Positions 9,357 through 15,065 of a stretch of DNA of 15,065 nucleotides are shown in pieces. A model generated the notes under the pieces. That model did not search any database. It was not told the DNA's origin and saw only the letters and a program-made list of their open reading frames with translations. Both the position numbers and the translations under genes were made by a program. This stretch comes from Hyphochytrium catenoides (lineage: Eukaryota > Sar > Hyphochytriomycetes > Hyphochytriales > Hyphochytriaceae): assembly GCA_900088475.1 (NCBI GenBank), contig FLMG01004447.1, positions 1 to 15,065 of the forward strand. The letters run 5' to 3'. Numbering within the stretch: the first letter of the stretch is position 1; each line of letters opens with the position of its first letter.

Positions 9357-9774
9357 ATTGGGTTGTCAACCATAAGATTCAGCCAATCAAAAGACAGCTT
9401 ACTCTTTTACAAATATTTAGAACAGCTAGCTCTGTATTTGAATAACAAGAAATTGACCAATCAGAAAGAGGTTGCCTTTCCACCCAATCAAATAACGCCG
9501 GGAAATATATGAACGAGCCAATCACAGATGAAGATCTTTATTTGGGAAGGTGTATCTGCACCCCATTATTTTCTTTTTACCTGATAAGCAAGACTCCAAA
9601 CCGTTTGTTGATGGAGGGGATAATATAATATGATAGATCCAAACGACCTATGCGTTCTGTTTTTGCGATTTAGTGTAAGGTTTAATAAATTTATGTATTC
9701 AACCAACAAACTAAGAGACTAAGAAAGTAAAGGGCCACCCCAAGACGCTACCTTTCGGCCAATCAGATGACGTC
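9357..9774 (+). promoter_or_regulatory. CCAAT-box cluster with adjacent CRE-like element
   Basis: The exact heptamer CCAATCA occurs five times on the + strand, at 9383-9389, 9457-9463, 9484-9490, 9518-9524 and 9759-9765, and ATTGG (inverted CCAAT) lies at 9357-9361. The last box is followed three bases later by TGACGTC (9768-9774), a CRE/ATF-like element. CCAAT boxes are the known target of the NF-Y (HAP) complex in eukaryotes. Spacings of 27 and 34 between the second to fourth boxes are short. The cluster lies 640-1050 bases upstream of the gene at 10406, with a CT tract between. It is proposed as that gene's distal promoter or enhancer by position and motif only; a - strand target to the left has not been found. 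Confidence 0.5.
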
Positions 9775-9807
9775 CCACCTACCTCTGTCTAAGGTCTGTT
9801 GAACCAT

Positions 9808-9825
9808 TCTCTCTCTCTCTCTCTT

Positions 9826-9869
<44 letters not shown>

Positions 9870-9945
9870 TTCTCTCTCTCTCTCTCTCTTCTCTCTTTCT
9901 CTCTCTCTCTGTCTCTCTCTGTCTCTCTCTCCTCTCTCTCTTCGC
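9808..9945. repeat. Long imperfect (CT)n tract
   Basis: About 135 bases are almost pure CT dinucleotide with occasional TTT and CTG interruptions, lying between the CCAAT cluster and the zinc-finger gene. Arg-Glu or Leu-Ser open frames across it are repeat translations. Pyrimidine-rich tracts in promoters can bind GAGA-type factors in some lineages, which is only a possibility here. Confidence 0.9.
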
Positions 9946-10206
9946 ACAGCTCTTTTCCTCCCTGGCTCGCTCAATCACTTCTTCATCTTTGACATTTTCT
10001 TCTCTTGTCCAAGCTCCTTGTCTATAGTCTTGCTCGAGTCTCGCGCCTTTCCTCGCTTGACCCCAGGCCACTTCCTCCCTTCTCTCCTATCGCTCCTGGT
10101 CTGTTATTCATTCGCTCGTTTCCACGCTTATCTGCCTGTCTGATACCTGTCACTTCGCTCAGTTGAACATTTCCCTTCTTCCACCTCAGTAGCAAGCACA
10201 GAACTC

Positions 10207-10219
10207 TATATTTAATAAT
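10207..10219 (+). promoter_or_regulatory. Possible TATA-like element
   Basis: TATATTTAATAAT stands out from its GC-balanced surroundings about 190 bases before the ATG at 10406. If used, transcription would start near 10235-10245 and leave a 5' UTR of about 160 bases. AT-rich runs elsewhere in the window make chance occurrence quite possible. Confidence 0.3.
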
Positions 10220-10405
10220 CGCTCGAAGCCTGAACAGCAACGGAGTAAGGGCGAGGAACTACCTTCCATCCAAGAAGAAAGCTTCAAGCTCTCACGCAAC
10301 CACCTTGCAAGCAAGTGACAGGGAGAAGAAGAGACAAAAGAAGCTGGGAAGGAAGTGAACAGCTGTTGGTGGGTCTTCCCCCTCTAGAATCGAGAGAGAG
10401 AAACA

Positions 10406-11233
10406 ATGGAGGCCAGCACGACAGTGTCAACGTCTCCTCCCTCTTTGATGGTGAAGAAGGCCAGATGGTACTGCCGCATATGCCGCAAAGCTGGGAAGGG
10501 CCGAAGTGCGGCTTTTAACTGTAGATATGGCTGCAATTATGATCTTTGTCTACACTGCGCGAGGACTCACTCGCAATGTGGGGTCTGCAGCCGGCCGCAG
10601 AGTCTGTTCCTGACAGTGAACAAATGGCTTGCTAGTCGCCCGTGGATCTGTTCGGTGTGCCTCTGTAAGACGGATCACTGCTACAGCTTGGCCTGTGTCG
10701 ACGGCTGCGTAGGGATCGGATACACTTTCTACTGCCCTGCCTGTGCCTCAGCCCAGAACCCTAGCTACCATTGCAAGGCCGGTCACTTGTTAGTCTACCG
10801 CTGTATAATCACGGCAGCAGTTGGACTCAGGTGCACTCGAAAGGAGTGTCAGCATCGCTCGAGAAGTAGAGTCTCCTGTGACCTCTCTGCCTCCTCGTTC
10901 GACTTCACGTGCATCGACTTATGGCTTCGCGAGGCTCCCAATGCAGCTTCTTCAACGTATGTAGGAGGAATAGGGATCGGCAGTGGTACCTCTGACAACG
11001 GTCTCTTGGGTGCGGCGATAGCAGCATGCAGCGATTCAGGAGGAGGAGGAGGAGGAGGATGTGAAGTTGATCTGGGGACTGTAGGAGAAGGGCTGGGAGG
11101 AGGCGATCTCGATCTGGGAGCTGTAGGAGAAGGACTGGGAGAAGCCTTAGGAGACCTGGCTTTTAGTGGGGCAGACGCTCTTGCTTCGGGAGCTGAGGGT
11201 CTTGTGGAGTGTCTTCTCTCACTCTTCTCGTGA
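10406..11233 (+). CDS. Cys/His-rich double zinc-finger (ZZ/C1-like) protein with Gly-rich tail
   Basis: A single uninterrupted frame of 275 residues starts at AACAATGG, a strong Kozak context (A at -3, G at +4). Residues 20-61 contain C23-x2-C26-x12-C39-x3-C43-x4-C48-x2-C51-x3-H55-x2-C58-x2-C61. The phrase NYDLCLHC strongly resembles the DYDLCxxC core of ZZ and related C1/DC1 zinc fingers. Residues 80-127 form a second module with C82-x2-C85, C92, C97, C101, C110-x2-C113, H122, C123 and H127. The tail from about 186 is Gly-rich, with a seven-Gly run and a duplicated 14-residue phrase (DLGxVGEGLG). No signal peptide or membrane segment is seen, so a cytosolic or nuclear zinc-binding adaptor is likely. 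The partner is unknown. Exact family (ZZ, DC1/C1-like, or lineage-specific) is uncertain. Confidence 0.72.
   Translation: MEASTTVSTSPPSLMVKKARWYCRICRKAGKGRSAAFNCRYGCNYDLCLHCARTHSQCGVCSRPQSLFLTVNKWLASRPWICSVCLCKTDHCYSLACVDGCVGIGYTFYCPACASAQNPSYHCKAGHLLVYRCIITAAVGLRCTRKECQHRSRSRVSCDLSASSFDFTCIDLWLREAPNAASSTYVGGIGIGSGTSDNGLLGAAIAACSDSGGGGGGGCEVDLGTVGEGLGGGDLDLGAVGEGLGEALGDLAFSGADALASGAEGLVECLLSLFS
11039..11150 (+). repeat. (GGA)n run and 42-bp duplication encoding the Gly-rich tail
   Basis: A GGA trinucleotide run (about 11039-11059) codes for the seven consecutive glycines. It is followed by two 42-nt copies, at about 11069 and 11111, encoding DLGTVGEGLG and DLGAVGEGLG phrases. The tail therefore seems to have grown by simple-sequence and minisatellite expansion in frame. 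The Pro-rich open frame on the opposite strand is a shadow of this. Confidence 0.75.
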
Positions 11234-11863
11234 TGAGCGGAGCGGAGGATGGGGAAGCTCGGGTCATCGATCAACGATGCTGCTCTTAGACAAAAGCCGC
11301 TGCTGTACATTCCTTATAACACCTTCGTAGCGCTCGCCTAGCACTCTCTAACCAGCATCAGAGGCGTGAAGAGTCGGCTCAGACGAAGAGAGCGGTTCTC
11401 TTCGCGCAGCAAAGGGCGCCGCCCGCCCGTTGCCTGGGCCATAGTTTTATTGTACATACAACTCATAGACAACTTACCTCTAAAGGCAGCCTTGCCTATA
11501 ATATTATGATATTAGGATAGTATGCCTTGCATAATGCGTACCTTCTCTCTCTTCTGCCTCAATGCTGATGGGACCCACGCAGGGCGCCCAGCAGTTCATC
11601 AAGGAACACGAGATCCTAACAATGAGAGAAGGAAGAGTGCCAGCACTAGCCAGAACTCTTAGGTAGTAGAGAAGAAGATTCAGACAGAGAGAGTGAGCAA
11701 AAGACAGAAGAAAGACAGAAGAAGAGGAACTAATCTCTCAGATCTCTTGCTTTACTTGAGGTCTTCAATTGTACCTGAGAAAGGCTCGGGTTGGGGAAGA
11801 AGCTATACAAGTTCATGTTTGCAGACGAAGAAAGAGGTTGAAGGGAAGACTTCTTATCAAAAC

Positions 11864-11866
<3 letters not shown>
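11234..11866. other. Intergenic region without a supportable gene
   Basis: This is the 3' flank of the zinc-finger gene, with no AATAAA seen near it. It contains a short AT-rich patch (about 11498-11520, TATAATATTATGATATTAGGATAG) and purine-rich sequence from 11620 to 11720. Open frames are short and unconvincing. Confidence 0.4.
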
Positions 11867-11915
<49 letters not shown>

Positions 11916-11929
11916 CGCTCGCTCTCTCA
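11867..11929. repeat. (CT)n microsatellite
   Basis: A nearly perfect CT run ends in CGCTCGCTCGCTCTCTC. It is preceded by AACCATT, the same seven bases that precede the tract at 9808. Several Leu-Ser or Arg-Glu open frames cross it and are repeat translations. The stretch 11930-12338 has a 64-codon + frame (12052-12246) of ordinary composition, but nothing in it is recognisable and I do not call it. Confidence 0.92.
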
Positions 11930-12338
11930 CCTTCATAAACCTCTACAGTTTGTAGGACGAAGTCGAGTGGTGGCGCTGTGTCCGGCGGGCTCTCTCCTTC
12001 TGTTCAACGACGAAACTTCATCGCGTTACCAAGCTCGGCCGTCTTCCTTCGTTGTGGCTCACTTCACCCCACCCAACTCAGCTTTATCGCCTCTGGAATG
12101 CCGATAAAGCTCTCCACTTCTCTCGTTCTACTATGATTATTGAGGGTGGTAGTGCAGAGTCTTTTTATAAGAAGTCTTTCTTCGCTGCGGCTTTGTCGTT
12201 TGTTCGGTTAGCAGGTCAACTTTCTGGCTTGCTTTTTCTTCGGTAGTCTATCCACATACCTACTATAGGACGACCATCACAGAAAAAGTAAGGAATCCAG
12301 TCTTTTATTATTCACCAGCAGGCACAGCAAGGATTGGG

Positions 12339-13163
12339 ATGGCAGCTCCTCCGCTAATCTTTGTCAGGACGACGACGCTTGAACTGTATACTGTTGGAAA
12401 TAATGCTACCTCATGTTACGCACGAGGGTCGTCGTCCACTGAGGTGCCGTGCAAGCTGCGCTTACTAAGGTGGGACGTTAACTTGTTGGAGGAGCCAGAT
12501 CATGTGCCTGAGGTGGATCCGACCAACTTTGCCTTTTCCTGAATAGAGTTTGCGAGGAATGTCATGGAGTTGCAGACAAAGGATCTTTCCTGAGTCGATA
12601 GTGTGGAAGATAAGAAGCATCGGGTACAGTCCCAGGTCCTTTTAACTTCGTAAATGACTACGATGACCACTGGACCTTACCTACTACCCAGCAACCATGT
12701 ACCATCCAGGAATGTAAGACTGTTGTCGATGGACTTAATGCAGAAAAGAATGGAGTCACAATGGTTGCGGCAGCTGAGCCCCGTCCATGGAACTATCATC
12801 CACCGCCGCCTGCAACTAGCGGCGCGCTCCTTATGGCTGCAGCCCTCGTCTCTTAAACTCAGCAAGTGTTTGAAACCGAACAGGCCATCATGCAGTGTCA
12901 TTTTCAACACGTTTGCGATCCGTCGCAGTTATATTGGCTCTGGCAAAGGCGACCTGGAGCGGGCTTGTAGTACGAACATTCTTCACTTTGACTGGATTAG
13001 AGGGCCAGTTGAACATCTTCAAGATGTGTACGTGAACAGTGCAACCACTGCCACAGACGAAGATGACAAAGTCGACTTTGCAAATCAATGGGAGAGACTG
13101 TCCAGGCTACTCAAGCATTGTCAAACGCTATGCGAGCGGTACTTGGCCCTATACAAGATGTAA
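12339..13163 (+). pseudogene. Broken coding region of unknown family, N-terminal part
   Basis: Protein-like open stretches succeed each other in changing frames. Frame 1 (12339-12542) ends in TGA and goes on with about 16 codons to another TGA. A different frame is open at 12614-12853 (80 codons; it includes FNFVNDYDDHWTLP and PRPWNYHPPPP). After one TAA it continues at 12857-12967 (HFQHVCDPSQLYWLWQ). The first frame then resumes to 13163 with an acidic, helical-looking end (DEDDKVDFANQWERLSRLL). In each section the chosen frame has balanced amino-acid composition while the others are rich in Arg/Ser and stops. Either this is a decayed gene, a gene with several introns, or sequence with single-base errors. 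A continuous 169-codon frame (12654-13163) also exists, but its first two thirds look like a shadow. No family recognised. Confidence 0.35.
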
Positions 13164-13463
13164 GACGATGGGGCCACTAATGCGTAAATTGTAAGAGAAC
13201 AACGTGCAGCCACCACCGCCAAGAGGCATGAATAGGAACATGTCGCTGTGGACCAAGAGATGGCAGATTTCGCTGCCAGAATGATATGACCAGTTGCATT
13301 TGCACATCTTCCGTTCGTTTAATGATTCGGTGAGCACAGGTGGCGGTTTTTGATGGGGTGAAAATCTTGGTCGCGCTCACCAACTTTCCCGTCACGAGGA
13401 ACGCAGCTACCCGGTTGGCCCATCTGCTAAATATCCCTTCTCCACCGCGATAACGGCAGTTAA

Positions 13464-13875
13464 TCCGGTGCTGCCCTTAAGTTATCGCTCCATGTCGAAG
13501 AAATTGACGGATCTAAGTGGACAATAGACGCTTACGCAAGCTGTGAAGTCAGAGAGACTATCGTCAACACAGCGGACGGTGACGAGGTCAGTCAACAAGC
13601 CCCGAGCGGGGAACGCACGAGCACGTGTACTTTGCCATCAACCAAGTGGATATAAATGGTAACGGTAAGGGCTGCTTCTGGTGTAGCGATGAGTCTTTTT
13701 GAAGACTGCAGTAGGAGGGACACCGTCTCGTCGTGCTTGCGAGCTCTGGCTTGTCCTCCTTCTACTCCAGGAACTCTCCCACCATGCTGATGAGCGGATT
13801 TGCCATATATGTAATGGGAGCCAAATAATACAACGGACAATGCCTGCTGAATTGAGGAAGAGATTGCAGCAGCTG
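13464..13875 (+). pseudogene. Broken coding region with paired CxxC motifs, probably continuing the unit at 12339-13163
   Basis: Three overlapping open stretches read on from each other: 13464-13652 (VEEIDGSKWTIDAYASCEV, then VNTADGDEVSQQ), 13583-13699 (HVYFAINQVDINGNGKGCFWC), and 13693-13875 (ending HADERICHICNGSQ and a Leu-rich tail before TAG). The last two meet at a run of five T (13696-13700), where one missing base would explain the break. Two CxxC pairs (13673-13684 and 13801-13812), with a Cys and two His between them, suggest a zinc-binding end. The region 13164-13463 between this and the upstream part has shorter pieces, including FDGVKILVALTNFPVTRN at about 13349. Family not recognised; a transposon protein is possible. 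Confidence 0.35.
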
Positions 13876-14347
13876 TAGCAATACAGATGGGTCTTGCCAC
13901 AATAGAGCTCTAAAAGAACGTGCTTTCTGTATAACTCATGGAAAGGGCTCTTATTAGCGGAGCAGTGCAGAAGCAGAGTGTTCAATGCTCCATCGTAACA
14001 GAGCATGATGTGATCCCGTCACTGTACAAGGAGCATGAATGCAATCTCACATTTATCTATTATAAAAACCATAAGGAGGAGGAGGATGGCTGGAAACACC
14101 TTCATTTAAGCGCAGAGCTTGCTGATCCGAGTGAAGGGTAACGCTGGTGGTGTGTGTGTGGATAGTTGAGCCTCTTCTCATCAACTTGTTCCGCGGTAAG
14201 CTGTCTACTCATCAATAAATGCAATCAAGATTTACAAAAAGCTTCCTTGATCTTATTATTCCCGTCTGTGACGGAATGGAAGGCGTCAAGCAGTGGAGAC
14301 AGATTAGGTTCATCAATCCACGTGGCGACGGAGCATGAGACGCCCTT

Positions 14348-14753
14348 TCATTTGACCAGGTATTGCGCGCGGCGGCGGACAGTCCGGCGGCTATAATAAT
14401 GAAGTCGGCCGGCCAAGCGTCGGGGTCGCCCTCTACACCGCCCTGCGGCAGAGCGAGGTTTACACCTGCCGAGCTCCACGTCAATAGTATCGTAGAGATT
14501 TCGATAGCTTAGGAAGATGGGATGGAGTGATCCACGGACGGTCTGGCAGGTCATTAGACCGTCACGAAGCGCCCGAAGCGACAGCAGCTTGGGCTTTCGC
14601 GGTGACGTATCCATGCCAATTAATTGAAGATAGGCAATCAGTAATTCTTCGTCTGGTCATTCATCAGTTGCAATGAAACGGAGCAGGAAGTGCTCTGCTT
14701 GGCCATTGTGGTCATCAGAGATAAGGCCCAGCAGTACATGCCATATATGGCCC
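14348..14753 (-). pseudogene. Possible fragmentary gene of unknown family on the minus strand
   Basis: Reading leftwards from 14753, one frame is open except for a single TGA at 14658-14660. It contains GLISDDHNGQAEHFLLRF, then EELLIAYLQLIGMDTSPRKP and SLHPIFLSYRNLYDTIDVEL. A neighbouring frame then offers NLALPQGGVEGDPDAWPADF. The composition, with mixed hydrophobic and acidic residues, looks like real protein, but there is no recognised motif, no confident start and no end. The opposite strand has its own plausible pieces, so strand assignment is weak. Confidence 0.2.
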
Positions 14754-14952
14754 TAATGCAAACCATAGGAAGAACGGTAGTTCTACAAGGGACTCAAAAC
14801 AGCAGACACTGATTGATGTTGACTCTTCGAGTGGTGGTGATGACAGTAGTAGTGCTATCGAGAAAATCATCGATGATTCTTAGCAGTGGGCTGACACTGA
14901 TAAAGCGCCAGCATTTCATCTTCCGCTCCATTGTGTTGTCGATGGTGGCTGG
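14725..14952 (+). pseudogene. Ser/Asp-rich coding fragment of unknown family
   Basis: The frame is open from 14725 to 14880 (52 codons, including LIDVDSSSGGDDSSSAIEKI), stops at a TAG (14881-14883), and is open again to 14952. The acidic Ser-rich phrase looks like a disordered protein segment. It could be a further piece of the broken + strand unit upstream or a remnant of its own. No start codon opens it, and it overlaps the weak minus-strand candidate at its left end. Confidence 0.2.
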
Positions 14953-15027
14953 TAACATTCAGAGACTGCTTGGGTGGAATGATCAGCACCACTAAAGAAG
15001 TTTTGTTTGGTAGTAACCACTTTCTGT

Positions 15028-15030
<3 letters not shown>

Positions 15031-15065
<35 letters not shown>
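15031..15065. repeat. (CT)n microsatellite running off the window
   Basis: An uninterrupted CT run reaches the last base of the window, so its full length is not known. Confidence 0.9.

Noticed and set aside
10849-11310. 153-codon Pro/Ser/Arg-rich frame on the minus strand
   Set aside because: It is the antisense of the Gly-rich tail and part of the zinc-finger region of the 10406 gene, and has no independent support.
12339-13163. Reassigned stop codons (TGA or TAA read as amino acids)
   Set aside because: The broken region contains stops of more than one kind together with frame changes, and the two confident genes end normally at TAG and TGA. Decay, introns or sequence errors explain it better.
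12654-13163. 169-codon ATG-initiated frame taken as an intact gene
   Set aside because: Its first two thirds are Arg/Ser/Leu-rich and look like a shadow of the neighbouring frame. Only the last third looks coding.
14146-14162. Short GT dinucleotide run
   Set aside because: It is too short to be a meaningful repeat feature.

Overview
The window looks like nuclear DNA of a eukaryote, most likely a protist or alga. The evidence is two large, well-separated coding regions, one apparently split by a GT-AG intron, vertebrate-like Kozak contexts at two starts, long intergenic stretches, and many (GA)n/(CT)n microsatellites. No bacterial ribosome-binding sites, operons or CRISPR arrays are visible. 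I cannot assign a taxon.

Layout: positions 61-700 hold an AT-rich tandem repeat (two full copies and one partial copy, 250-280 bp), followed by a purine-rich stretch. Positions 1167-4975 hold the main gene. It encodes an N-terminal membrane segment or signal peptide, a Pro/Thr/Ser-rich stalk with a 42-bp minisatellite, and four tandem modules of about 235 residues resembling LamG/concanavalin A-like jelly rolls. This is best read as an extracellular or cell-surface protein. Positions 4976-7934 carry no gene I can support; they hold GA-rich and CT-rich tracts that alternate between strands. Positions 7935-8977 are a diverged satellite of six units (165-195 bp), each carrying an imperfect palindrome. 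A GA tract at 9108-9275 is followed by a promoter-like stretch with five CCAATCA boxes on one strand, one inverted ATTGG and a TGACGTC element (9357-9774). Next come a long CT tract and a TATA-like element, then a second gene (10406-11233) for a Cys/His-rich double zinc-finger protein with a Gly-rich tail.

Positions 11234-12338 hold a CT microsatellite and no supportable gene. From 12339 to about 14950 there are several protein-like open stretches broken by stops and frame changes. On the + strand they look like one decayed or badly frameshifted gene with paired CxxC motifs, followed by a Ser/Asp-rich fragment. A separate weak candidate lies on the - strand at 14348-14753. The window ends inside a (CT)n tract.

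The genes show no obvious shared pathway. The first is probably a surface or secreted adhesion or glycan-binding protein, and the second probably an intracellular zinc-binding adaptor. I found no convincing new multi-gene system. The points most worth checking are the satellite with its palindromic core, the CCAAT cluster, the two possible starts of the LamG-like gene, and the broken CxxC gene.
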